Below, in pieces: positions 1 through 10,842 of a stretch of DNA of 33,574 nucleotides. The notes beneath the pieces are model-generated. The model searched no databases and was not told where the DNA came from. It was given only the letters and a program-made list of their open reading frames with translations. The position numbers and the translations under genes are program-made. The stretch comes from Parasitella parasitica (lineage: Eukaryota > Mucoromycota > Mucoromycetes > Mucorales > Mucoraceae), in contig MU619275.1 in the NCBI GenBank assembly GCA_025201805.1, forward strand, positions 1 to 33,574, given 5' to 3'. Position 1 is the stretch's first letter. Each line of letters opens with the position of its first letter.

Positions 1-64
1 GAGATCTTTACCTGATTAATTCACAACCGTTTTATTTGAATAATTTCTCATTCTGATAAATCAA
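1..64 (+). repeat. 64-bp dispersed direct repeat, copy 1 (edge-truncated)
   Basis: This stretch recurs almost unchanged at 1764-1827, in the same orientation and with only a few mismatches. The copy abuts the window start, so its left boundary is unknown. It is followed directly by a gag-like relic, which would suit the end of an LTR or 5' leader of a retroelement. The second copy is followed by unrelated sequence. Assignment to an LTR is inference; the duplication itself is seen. Confidence 0.75.
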
Positions 65-560
65 ACACGGCAGATTCTCGATGGGCTACTGTCGCTGCCT
101 CCTCTCAACCACCTCGGTCGCCCAAGCAATCTCAACCTCCGGCCGCAAATACGGTCTCTGTCGGTTTTCGCCTATTAATTGAAGGTTGAATCTCATCTCA
201 ATTCCAATATTGACACTGACATTCAAATGGAATTGTATAAAGACTTTTAGAAACCAGGACCAGAGCAATCCTGGCTTCCTTTTCAATCTTTAATAAAGAC
301 CCTACGTTCTCCGTGATATAATCGCTTGTAGTCTCTTTATTTAATTGTCTTTGGAAATAATCGTTATTCGTATAACTCTCAGTCTCGACCACTAAAAAGA
401 CTGATCGCAAGCCTAAAGCTAAGCGCAATCTCACTTTGGATCACCTTGCTCGCTTTTACTCGACGCCATCTGCCACTCATGGTTACAGATTTCTCTATTT
501 CACCTCGCGTGGAAGAGAGTGCATCTCTGAAATTCGTGCAGGATTTCACCTCTTAGGATT
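64..560 (+). pseudogene. Decayed gag-like retroelement relic
   Basis: Two separated open stretches on the + strand read like parts of one degraded ORF. The first, about 64-190, gives a Ser/Pro/Gln-rich peptide containing RWATVAASSQPPRSPKQSQ. The second, about 382-558, gives a basic then folded-looking peptide including LTLDHLARFYSTPSATHGYR followed by FLYFTSRGRECISEIRAGF, ending in a stop. This combination resembles, from memory, the N-terminal ORF of retroelements common in Mucorales genomes. Stops and a frame change between the two segments show that it is not functional. No reverse transcriptase is visible. The family assignment is tentative. Confidence 0.4.
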
Positions 561-883
561 ATAACAAAACCGAATTCTGGATATTTGATGTATACGCACT
601 GCTACATCTGCACTATATCAATTCTTACAAGTATTACGCTTGCTGATTTACTGCAAATATATTATATGATTGTATCAGATACGAATCAGTATAATATCTC
701 AACGGTCACTGGATATCGCAATGTCTCGGCTGCCATGACATCAACAAGATATGCGGACTTGCTCTCAAATTTCAAGATGCGAACAAACTATTTGATATGT
801 TACATCAGCTCATATTCTTGGATCAATCTTAACAATGAAACATATCAAACCAATTGACAATGATAACACGGTGTATTTTCTAT

Positions 884-990
884 TCGTTAGAACCCTAGTG
901 TAATGAATGTGTATATAATACATCGAGAGATGTATTATGAATAAAGGTGTAATTCTTTGGCAGATTTATTTTATGAGACTTTTGACATAA
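884..990 (+). repeat. Hairpin + conserved 19-mer module, copy A
   Basis: A perfect 10-bp inverted repeat (arms 915-924 and 929-938, 4-nt loop) is followed by the 19-mer tgtaattctttggcagatt at 948-966 and then tttgacataa at 981-990. The same order of elements recurs at 2087-2212 on the same strand. The module could be the end of a mobile element or a solo LTR: it carries a TATA-like run and an AATAAA just before the 19-mer. Which of these it is cannot be decided here. Confidence 0.6.
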
Positions 991-1079
991 CACAAAGTAT
1001 TCCTAATCACCTCCGCTCTGCTAATGCTATCTCCTGCCGTAGTAATCATCTCTTGCCGATTCACAGCGACATATATTTA

Positions 1080-1330
1080 CCATAGCCTCATATTGCTCTT
1101 TACACAAGGCCCAATTACCTTGTAGATTTCTCCGTCCCAGCGGGTTCCATCATCCTCTCTCGTACCTCTTACCTCCAAGGAATCCATCAAAGAGACTCGG
1201 CTCTCTCCCCTTCTGGCATCTACCGAAGCAACATTGGCCTGGCTAAACGCTGTAGCGGGATAAGAGGAGGGAATTGCGTAGGGTCAACTGTAGCTCCAGC
1301 AGGGGCGGCTTGATTAAGAGAATCAGTCAT
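1080..1330 (-). pseudogene. Decayed coding relic, possibly transposon-derived
   Basis: Read on the minus strand from an ATG at 1330, the sequence encodes MTDSLNQAAPAGATVDPTQF. After a one-base shift it continues as an open stretch containing RRGESRVSLMDSLEVRGTRE and then a Trp/Gly/Glu-containing segment, stopping near 1080. Composition and length suggest the start of a transposable-element ORF in the opposite orientation to the gag-like relic at 64-560. I cannot name the family. Confidence 0.35.
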
Positions 1331-1358
1331 ATTTGAAATCTCAGCTTCTCCACCAATC

Positions 1359-1400
1359 TAATATTTGAAGGTTAATATTTGAAGGCTAAGGTTTGAAGGC
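1359..1400. repeat. Three tandem 14-bp units
   Basis: Three adjacent copies of a 14-bp unit close to taatatttgaaggt/c are visible. The third copy differs by two bases. A second cluster of short AT-rich units (ggtaatatgctt-like) lies at about 1549-1605. Both are simple subrepeats inside the repeat-rich left edge. Confidence 0.7.
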
Positions 1401-1763
1401 TTTATGAAATGAATAATTAGTTAGATAAGATAATCGTTTATTGATAAAATATGACGGAGTATTCATACTAATTGATTCTCCTAAATATAATGTACAGACA
1501 TGGTGATAAACATGGATTCAGGCATTGACATATATCGAGTAACGGGTTTGTAATATGCTTGGTAATATACTTGGTAATATGCAGTGATAATACGCAGTGA
1601 TATACGACAATAACATATGACATATATCACAATACCCACAATAGATCATGTTCCCTATTTATTCTCAAAATCACACCATGCCTCAAACTTACACATTATG
1701 CCCCTTTCATTCCATTTAAATTTACTAGTATATTAACCATCATATTTTCCATGTAATATAAAC

Positions 1764-1827
1764 GAGATCTTTACCTTATCAATTCACAACTGTTTTATTT
1801 GAATAATTTCTCATTCTGATAAATCAA
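1764..1827 (+). repeat. 64-bp dispersed direct repeat, copy 2
   Basis: Near-identical to positions 1-64, starting gagatctttacct and ending ctgataaatcaa. The interval between copies is about 1.76 kb and includes both coding relics and hairpin module A. The two copies could be remnants of long terminal repeats of a short, non-autonomous or heavily eroded element. Confidence 0.75.
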
Positions 1828-2086
1828 TGAGATGTGCTTGGCTTAAGGCCGACATCTCGAAAACCAACAAACTGGAATAGAATTGAAAAAACCAACTAAA
1901 GCACTTGTTGACTTCATTTTTTCTTGTTTAAGAATATAAATTTTCGAAAGTCGCTTTTAAGTTATAAGGTTATCTCAAGGTCTCTTATACAAAGTCTCAC
2001 TGTTAGTATTGATATCTGAGGTAAATCATGGGTAATCATGATTTGCACTCCACAGATTCTAGATAGTAAAATCGTTTGTTGTAACC

Positions 2087-2212
2087 CTTTGCTATAGCTC
2101 ACATTATGCTAATCCTAGCATAATGACATTACGCATAAATACATCTATAGGATGTATCCGTAATGAAATGTAATTCTTTGGCAGATTCAATTATATTTGA
2201 TTTTTGACATAA
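2087..2212 (+). repeat. Hairpin + conserved 19-mer module, copy B
   Basis: This copy has a 9-bp perfect inverted repeat (2103-2111 and 2116-2124) and a second one of 7 bp (2139-2145 and 2151-2157) whose arms, atacatc and gatgtat, are the same as the inner arms of copy A. The 19-mer tgtaattctttggcagatt at 2169-2187 is identical to copy A, and the end tttttgacataa matches as well. The 5' part has diverged. Confidence 0.6.
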
Positions 2213-2993
2213 AAGGTGGCATAATTGTTAGGAGTAAACTGATTGATGTGATCTAGAGCATTATTTTTATTTGATATATGAACTCGGCAACTTCCAAATC
2301 CAAACTGTCAAACCTTTATTTCAATATATACAGTGAAGACATAATACATATAATTTTATTTCGAATAACCAATATTGGGATTTTCATTTACACAGTTTAT
2401 TTACTACTATTGTTAATTTTTTTTTAGATAACACCAACTTCCCTGGAGAACACAATTTCATTTTTACGATATATGATTGCAAATAGCTCTTACAGACTCA
2501 TTACTTTTCAAATAATTATATCATAGTAATTGACTTTGCTATTGTTCCCTGTTAATATGAAGGTAATCATTAAAGAGAACTTGATTGACATTTATCCTTT
2601 TAATAGTTAGTATCAGATAAGGCTGATGTACCAAAATAACATACTTCTTGCTTTGTGCTTCATTAACACTATTGTATAGTAGAATTCTCAATTATACCGA
2701 CTCCAGTGGCAACATCATTAGTATTAACCTCACCTTAGTAAAAATTAGTTCTAATTTCATTCAAGAATTATACAAGTGATTATATATTGGAGTTCTTAAA
2801 TGCATATCTTTACCAAAAAAAAACCTACGGTATTAGCCAGATCATATCAACAACGATAGTACAAATAGTCTGTACAACTAGCATGCTAGGATGGATTGTG
2901 ACTTTAATAATGAAACTGATTTTTTTTTCTCTTTCAATTTGGACATTTTGTTTTAAAAACGCGTTTCCTCATAGCATCTGAATTATTTACACC
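2213..2993. other. AT-rich intergenic region upstream of NCBP1
   Basis: No convincing gene or RNA is seen. An open frame of 64 codons at 2787-2981 encodes a hydrophobic peptide without recognisable motifs and is probably fortuitous in AT-rich DNA. The NCBP1 promoter should lie in the distal part. Confidence 0.6.
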
Positions 2994-5900
2994 ATGAGTT
3001 ACGAAAACAGGGGCGACAACAGAGGCGACAACAGAGGCTACAGATCCCGCCATGAAGGTGAATTATAGGAATCGTTTAAATACCTCGATTGAGAAACTAA
3101 CATGATGCTTTCACAGGTGGCGGAAATCGTTATAAAGGCGGTAGTGGTGGTGGTAGTGGTGGTGGTGGACCCAACCGCTATAGAGGTATTATATAGATGT
3201 TCCAATTAACAGACCTGATATTAATGGACTGAATTTTATTGTAGATAATAGAAGGAACAATTACAATAGTAACAATCACAATAGTTATCAACGTCGTCCT
3301 TACGATCGTCCTCCTCCTTCCGAAAGCAAAGATGACGAGATGGAGGATATTGAGATTCGTTTGAAAGGATTGATTATCAAAATTGGTGACAAGGTGACTA
3401 CACGGCACTTAAACGTCAGGTCAATTCACTAAAATGAGAGAAATTCTCATTTATAGATCACACCTGATTTGCAAGTAAATTTGACAAAGATGAAGAATAT
3501 TTTGGATAATGATTATTCCAAGTATCCCACCACAGTTCAAGACACATTAAAAGCATGGTAAGATATACTTCAGGATTTGGTTGCGGCGTACTTAACTTGA
3601 ATAATAGCGTTACCGAACTGCCAGCCAAAGCACCCGTTTATGGTGCATTGATTGGCCTATTAAATGTGTCCAACTATGAAATTGTCGGCAAATTGATGAC
3701 AGAATTCAACAAAAGTTTGGAGGAAGCTGTTGCCGAGACAAATTGGTTTAAAATGAAGCAGTTCCTCAGATTTTACGCCGAGCTCGTCAATGCCAATGTT
3801 ATTTTACCCACCGTGTACTGCAACTTGTTGAACGATTTGTTGGCTGTGATGGATCAGCCTAACCAGCTTCGCCAGCGTTTGGATTGTGTTGTTTACATCG
3901 TTCTATCAACTATCCCTTGGTGTGGCAAAGAATTAAGCGACCGTTGTCCAGCCGATCTGAATCAGATTTTCAAAAAGATTGAAATTTATATGCAACGTAG
4001 AGGTGATGTGCCTGTTCTTCATATTTTAAAGCAATATAACGGTGTCCAGTATGATTTTGGAAAGGAAGATGTAAGTTTTTTTTTTTTGCTGCGAAGGGAT
4101 AATGATACTCATGCAATTCATTTGCGATATAGCTTTTAGCACACATCTGGTCTCTTATTCAAGAACTTCAAGGTAGATCTTGGGATGTAAGTTAACGATT
4201 GTATTTATACGATAGTAGTAGTTGATTTATTCTTTTGTTTGTTTGTGTAGTTGCCTTTCTTTCCCAAGCCATATAGATGGTTTGATAAAGAATTCGCTGC
4301 AGCACTTCAACATGATGTTCCTCGAGTTACAATTCCAAATCACACACCTAGCATGACATATATTGGCCCCGTATCAACAATGAAGCTTTTGGTCGACGAC
4401 CAAGGCCATTCTTTACCCAACATCCCCAATCACCAAGGCATCGAATATTTCCTTTTACACGAAATCATTTCAGACACGATGAATTTGTTTGAGGTCAATC
4501 GCAAAGACTGTGCTCGTTATCTTCTAAGTATTTCGACTAGTTTTGATCCTAACTTTTTCAAATCTTCGCCACCTGTACCTGCCGACTCTTCGGATGATTC
4601 TGTTAAAGTAGAGCCCATGGATGAAGATGCTGATTCTGGAAAGTGGAACTTGTCAGACATATTGGTCGAGGTAACGGGACAAAATTACCGTATAGTTCAG
4701 ACGTATACTAACATATAATGTCGTAGGCTATTTTCTCGCAAATGCTTCGTCTTCCCCTTCCTCCAGTACGCCAAGTCTTTTACTCATGTGTATTTATTGA
4801 GCTTTGTAGAGCTGAAGTCGGTGCTTTCCCTATGGCTTTGGGTAGAGGCATCAAAACTTTGTTTGACCGCTTAGCATTTATGGACGTTGAATGTATTGCT
4901 CGTCTTTGGAGCTGGTTCTCTCACCATTTGAGTAACTTTGGCTTCCAGTGGGATTGGAACTCTTGGTCTTCTGTCCTGACTTTAGATCCGTACCATCCAC
5001 AAACTTGCTTCATTCGCGAGACGTTAGAAAAAGAGATCCGCCTTAGTTACTATGAACGCATCAAGTCTATCCTTCCTGAAGAATTCCATGTTCTGGTGCC
5101 ATCGGCTGCCCCTGCACCCAATTTTGCGTATAAAGACATCAAGGACCCTTTACATGCTCAAGCTAAAGTCATCATTGAGAGCTTGCGTACCAAGAAAACT
5201 GTAGATGAAGTCAGAGCAATTTTGGACAAATTCAAGGAAGAAATTAGAGCAGCAGGAGCTGATGAACACAATCAGAACCAACGTGTGCGTGAAATGTTTG
5301 TTCAATGCTTGCTGTTGGTAGGTTCCAAGAGTTTCTCACATATTCTCAATGTCGTGGAGAGATATTTAGATGTCTTGAGATTTGTAAATTCTACACCTGA
5401 AGGTCGTCTTCATACAGTTCAAATTGTTGCCTCGTTCTGGGAACATAACACACAATTCTTGGGTATTTTGCTGGATAAACTATTAAATTATCGTGTGATT
5501 GACCCTGCGTCTGTCATCAGCTGGATATTCGAGACAAACCAGCTGCAATTTGTTGGAAGGTACGCAGTGATTTGCATTGGATTCGTAGCAGGCGGAAAGC
5601 TAATTAATACTACTACTATTTAGAGCCTTTTTCTGGGAAATCTTAAAGAACACTCTGAGTAAAGTCAACTCGCGTGTCTTACAAGTTAAGGCAAAGCTCG
5701 ATAATTTCCAGAGTCTCCATGCTGCCAACAAACTTAAACGTGCTGAATCAGGGCATAATGAGCGTAAGTTTGCAAAAATTTGGTGAAATTTTTTACATAG
5801 GCTAAATAGGGCTCATTTAGTGGCAGAGGCCGAAGAACAACAAGAGCTTGATACTCTGCGTATTGTAGAAAACTCGCTTTCCTCTGTGTCAAGAGAGCAG

Positions 5901-6222
5901 AAGGAGGTTTTCATAGTAGTCTTTCAGAAATTCACTCAGGTCCTTCAAGAGCTCATTAAATCAACTGCCGAACCAGAATCAAATTGGACATATCGATGGG
6001 TATTTGGGTGGTTTAGAGAAATGCTTCGCGTGGTAATATACATGGATCAACTGATTAAAATTGTTGACTAACTTAACATATATATTATAGAATAACAAAG
6101 AGTGTAGCGGGTTTATGACCACACTAGAAACACTAGTATTCACGTCTGAATTAGATCAACGTGTTAGCGATGTCTTTATTCAGGCCAAAGCTCTCAAAGA
6201 AGAATTTGAAGTGTTGGTTTAG
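2994..6222 (+). CDS. NCBP1: Nuclear cap-binding protein subunit 1 (CBP80), 11 exons
   Basis: Large subunit of the nuclear cap-binding complex, which with CBP20 binds the m7G cap of nuclear Pol II transcripts and couples capping to splicing and export. Exons by phase-consistent joining: 2994-3057, 3117-3185, 3245-3393, 3457-3557, 3608-4070, 4133-4186, 4251-4670, 4727-5559, 5624-5763, 5821-6032, 6091-6222. They give 878 aa (human about 790; yeast Cbc1 about 860). The N-terminus is an Arg/Gly/Asn-rich tail. Next comes the MIF4G region (KAPVYGALIGLLN; FKMKQFLRFYAELVNANVI). The later helical repeats include FPKPYRWFDKEF, LPPVRQVFYSCVFIELCR and IARLWSWFSHHLSNFGFQW, and the C-terminus TTLETLVFTSELDQR matches the family end. 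The 50-bp fourth intron is needed to restore KACVTELPAKAPVYG. A poly(A)-type AATAAA follows the stop at about 6239. Confidence 0.93.
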
Positions 6223-6496
6223 TTCGTATAATTGAAGTGAATAAAAAACACATTAAATGCCGCACATTTATCTGGCTAGTGCTGAAATGTCTCGCATCAT
6301 TCGACATTTGTCATAGACTCAAATGAATTAACATTAAATCGAAGCATCTTTGCTGCGTTCATTTACACAGTGTTGCCTCACAATCAGCGTAACGTTTTCA
6401 AGCATGACGTGTTTTTGCAGTTTGCATTTGCAAAAAAGGAGAATATCATGTTCTCTCCGGACTTTTCTCTTGCTCTGTTGATAACCAAACAACAAA

Positions 6497-8436
6497 ATGG
6501 CTATCCACATACTTCTCCACAATCTAAAATTACTCGGCTTTGATGAATCCAAACATATGAGAAGAGCTGTTGAGCTGAATGAACTGCTTTTCACTCGTGA
6601 TGCAGTGAATAATGACAAGGCGTTTGAATACATTTGTTTGTTCTTGTTTCAGCGAATCGACAGAAATCGTGTAAAGAGGGATTTGATGCCAAACTTAACC
6701 ATTCGCACATATGGCAGCAAACAAAACTTCATCACCAAAGTACACCAGTGGCTAATTGAGCTTCGTCGTAAATGTCCTCTTTTTAATAGAATTCCTCTTC
6801 GCAAAAGCGAGTTGCTAGCTTATCATGGCGATAATCTAATCAAGATTATGGTCGCTTTCTCTACGTTCGTAATAAATTTTACTTTGGAGCAGGGAAATTA
6901 CAATAGCAAGTATTCAATTTGATCCCTGCAGTGCTAATATTGACAAATTAAATTATTATACGTACAGATCTGCTGGCATTTGCCAAATCATCACCAACTG
7001 AAATTCAAGAACACATCAAACAAATTCATCAATCTTTCAAACTGAATGAGGAGAGTAACAATACTTTTATTGACAAAGCATCTGAAGCAGCTAATGATCT
7101 TAATGCTGAACTGGCATCACCATCAGCGCCATCGCCACCCCAAGCTCCAGCCCCATTGGTTACAACCCAAGAAACCCGTCAATTGAATCAAGACCTGGGC
7201 TCTATTAAACTTCAACTCGAATCCATGTTGAATGCTGACACTGACAACATGTCTACCGGTGCTCGCTTGTCACTTGCTAATCAAGAAGGCAACAGAGAGG
7301 ACAAAGAAAAAAACTCGACATCAACAATCGAAGAAGAAACCGCACCATCTTCTTTCCTTAGGTCCAGAATTTCCAGCTTCAATTCAGCTGACGATGCAAA
7401 TTCAAAAAACTTGGACCCGTTGAAGACCACAGTTAAAAGCACAGCGAACCCAGTCAAACTAACAACTCGAGATATTGCGACTAATTCAGCACCCAAACAC
7501 ACCTCCATTCCCAACATAATTACATTAACTAACTCAATCCCAGATACTAGCTATAAAGCTAAAGAAATTCAACATATATCGCCCTCAAGATCGCTCACTG
7601 AGAATACATTACCATCTTTTAGCAGTCTGGAAACATCCTTTGAAAAAATTCCCAATATCTCTGGCATCACAGACGCAGTTCCTCACAGCTCTGTGCCTAA
7701 TTCAAGCCGCAAACTGACGTTTGGTGTACCTAATTCTCCATTGAAGCCAGTAGAGATCAACACATCACCATCACTGAATACCACGTACAAATCACACAAA
7801 CTAGATGTCAAAGATTTTACCGTCGCATCATCACCCGTTCATTCCAGAAATGTTAGCAATTCAGTTCAAAGCACTTTGTCTAACAGCCGCAGCTTCAAAA
7901 CAACTCGTGCTGAATTACCAGTGGCCGATGTTACAACACTTGCGCCCATTCAGTTCTCGTACGCCAAAGAAGCATGCCGTCTACCTTCATTCCGCAATTG
8001 CTTTTTAGCCAACTCCATGAAACCTGTAGTCGAATCTCCATACTGGTTTCTTCCCCCTATCTATGATTTCACGACTGAAATTGATACTAGCTCAATGCTA
8101 CTCACGCAGCATTTCAGTCCTGCAGCCGTCAAAACCGGTACCCCATCTGCTGCATCAACACCTTGCAAACGCAAGATCAGTACATTTGAAGAGTCAGAAG
8201 ACGAGCAACAGCTAATCATAGCCCCTTCCCCAACCAAAAGCAAGATTGCTCCTGAAGAAATGAAAACACCTCCTCGCCAAATCGTCAATCTGGAATGGGA
8301 AGATCAGCACGAAGCAAGCCCTCATAGCCTAGAAAACTTGGAAATGGTGCCTCCACTCATGGAAGAATCAGCTCCATTTAAAAGAATTTACCAAACAGAA
8401 TTCTTTGACATTGATTTCCTAACTCCAAGGCGGTAA
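6497..8436 (+). CDS. HAUS6: HAUS augmin-like complex subunit 6 homologue
   Basis: Probable subunit 6 of augmin, which recruits gamma-tubulin to existing spindle microtubules for branching nucleation. Exons 6497-6905 and 6968-8436 give 625 aa. Residues about 1-130 match the HAUS6 N-terminal domain pattern: HNLKLLGFDESKH, then KAFEYICLFLFQRIDR, FITKVHQWLIELRRKCPLF, and a leucine/glycine stretch ending in IKIMVAFSTFVINF. A Pro/Ala-rich linker and a long Ser/Thr/Pro-rich, low-complexity tail follow, with SPTK-, TPPR- and TPRR-type candidate CDK sites; the tail is poorly conserved in this family. The single intron works in frame only with a GC donor (gcaagt at 6906) and AG acceptor at 6967; no nearby GT donor keeps phase. 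It lies 275 bp downstream of NCBP1 on the same strand and converges with the CCCH gene. Confidence 0.7.
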
Positions 8437-8612
8437 TCATACCTAATGCAATGTAAATATAAATTATGATAATAGCCCTTTTTTTCTTTTTCTTTTAGCA
8501 TAAACGCTTTGTACATGAACAATTGTGATCGCTCGAGTTTTTTCTTTTAAAATTATATATTCGAGGGATGATAGTGGTATGATTACGATAAAAGCGAAAT
8601 AGTGAGCATTTC

Positions 8613-10842
8613 TTACACTTGAGTTAGTGATTGTGTCTGAGCTCTCTTGAGTGTATGGAGCTTCTTTGCTGGTTCCATAAAATCACTAGGATGGAGAAAC
8701 ATACAGCGATCTCTATAAAAACATTGTTCGCCCATTCTATAAGCAAGCAAAATAATGAATACCACTTCATAAATAGCCTCTGAATCGTCTGCTTACCTGC
8801 ACTCTTTGATAGGATGTGAATATTTACAATGATTATTGGTACAGTAAGGCCAATGAACACAGCGAGACTTCCAGGTTGGGAAATGTGTCTGGGATTGTCT
8901 TTCAATGCGCTCAGCTTTTGTCCATGGCTTTTTAGACACGGCATCTATCGTAGAGGCACGTTTTGGCTTGGGACTACGACAAAAGACGTCAATATTCTCT
9001 ACAGAAACTTCATTCTCTACACATGACTAACTTGTTATCATTGCCAGGATGCACAAATTTGCATTTCTTGTTGGTGCAATTGGGGTAATATAAGCACTCT
9101 ACAGTTGAGATAAAGGGTACAGCTGTTTTCGGTGATTCATCCACAATTGGCTTTTTGCTGTTGTTACTGGCATACATTTGATCCCAAGACACATCGAACT
9201 GTGATTTAGAAGTGTTGGTTGGAAGGAATTTGTCATTGTCTCGACTTCCGGATGCTCCAGTTTCAGATGATGCTGTGCTGGAAACAGAAGAAAAAGCAGA
9301 AGGAGAGGAGAGTACATTATCCTTAATCTCTACCTCAACATCTGAGTAGTATTCTACATGATCGTGGTACTGCTGTTTCTGTTGTTCTAGCAAATGATAT
9401 GCTGTTGTTGCCTCTAAAGAAGCCAAGTTGGTAGTGATAGCAGGAAGTGCCGCCTCTTTTTTTTTTAATTTTTGAGGTATGCAAGTGGAAGACTTTAATC
9501 CATCTAAACACTCTCCATATGATGTCAAATCACTGGCACAAGTACCAGGAGCTGAGGTAGTAGACGGGGTAGCGGTTTCATGTGGTGTAAAGCTATCGCA
9601 AAACGGTGAATTGCCGAGTATTAAAGATTTTTTCTCTAATGTTTTCTCAATTGCTTGGGGGCAATCAATGCTTTGCTTTCCCTGGTACGCCTCAAGTGAT
9701 GTTATATAATCGTGAGAGGAAACCAAAGAAGCGACATTTCTTTGAGCAGCCTCAGCACAATGAGCAGTAGTAGCCTCATAATCAGCAAGAATATGGATGT
9801 TTTCAGCTACTTTTACTTCCATATTTCCGAGTGATTCATTCATTGCTTGGTTGTATGCCTGTGCTGAAACAATATCCTTGATAATTTGAGATGCTTCAAA
9901 TTGAGTAGATGCGGTTGTGGCTTCATAGGTGGCTAAGAAAGGCTTGGAGGTCATAGGTCTAGCATCAGGGCATGGTTCAGAAGCCTTAGGCAAGGCAGCA
10001 ATATACTTCCTGGCAACAAACAATGTAGAGGCGATAGTAGCATCAAACACTGCAAGGAAAGGCTTTGGTGCTATTGGCACAGCATCAGTGATAGTTTGGG
10101 TCTTCAAAGTAGTGGCAGCTGTAGTAGCGTCAAAAGAACAAAGAACTGGCTCGGGCGCCTTAGGCTCTGTATCAGGTTCCATAGAAGCAGTACCTGCGAC
10201 TACAGCCACGGTCTTGGCATCCATCTCGACATGTCTGGCTGTGATTTCTCTCTTTTTGACATTATCAAGATATGTAGATCTATAATTTGCAGCATCTCTC
10301 AATACCATGGCGTTAGTTGCTTCGTATTGAGCAAGGAATGGCACCGGCTGCAATGCACAAGTGGCTGAATCAGTTATGGCTTTGTGACAACGTCATTCCT
10401 CTCCCCTTCCTTACCTTTATTGCATACCCCACGGAAGCTTCCGAATGCTTGTCAACCTTAACTGTTTCCATTGAAGCCTTTTTAGACTCAGTATGCACCT
10501 CATCGTTGGTTATAGCCTTGTCTTGCTTATTAAGAACATCTACAGACAAAACCTGTTCAGTAATGGTGTGTGCAATCGCTTGGGAATTGTGGCCTAAAAT
10601 CTTTTATTTTACCTTGTTTGATTTTTCTGGATGTGTTAATTTCAGGAACCAAAACTTTTTTCTGCTTTCCTGTAGAGTTTCAAGATAAATTAGTTTCTAA
10701 TGTTCTCAAATGTGTCAAATCCTGTTTTTTTTATACCGAATAAAACGTAGTATAGAAATATTGCTCCTAAAACACCACAAACAGTTGTAACAGTTGCCGC
10801 GCTTTTGGACATTAAAATGACCTTTTCAAGTAGCTTCGCCAT
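8613..10842 (-). CDS. Membrane-anchored protein with EATTA repeats and three CCCH zinc fingers
   Basis: Six exons on the minus strand, all in phase: 10842-10737, 10669-10613, 10539-10415, 10347-9032, 8973-8797, 8736-8613 (634 aa). Residues about 13-36 form a single hydrophobic helix (AATVTTVCGVLGAIFLYYVL). Residues about 97-320 carry at least six imperfect copies of a motif like FLAxYEATTAxT (YEATNA, FDATTA, FDATIA, YEATTA twice, LEATTA). The C-terminus has three fingers of spacing C-x5-C-x4/5-C-x3-H: CLYYPNCTNKKCKFVHP, CVHWPYCTNNHCKYSHP and CRMGEQCFYRDRCMFLHP. This finger type is that of Nab2/ZC3H14 poly(A)-binding proteins. A membrane helix in such a protein is unexpected, so exon 1 needs transcript support. 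Finger 2 and finger 3 depend on the 58-bp and 60-bp introns. Function is inferred: RNA binding, possibly at a membrane. Confidence 0.72.

Noticed and set aside
2787-2981. 64-codon hydrophobic open frame before NCBP1
   Set aside because: AT-rich DNA produces such frames by chance; there is no motif, no splice context and no homologue that I recognise.
10594-10612. A 19-bp intron (gtaaaataaaagattttag) in the CCCH gene that would also keep frame
   Set aside because: Far below any plausible intron size; a 73-bp intron from the same donor to 10540 is also in phase and normal in length.
10090-10690. Plus-strand open frames of 90-123 codons opposite the CCCH gene
   Set aside because: They lie antisense to well-supported exons and contain no recognisable motifs; the minus-strand model explains the coding signal.
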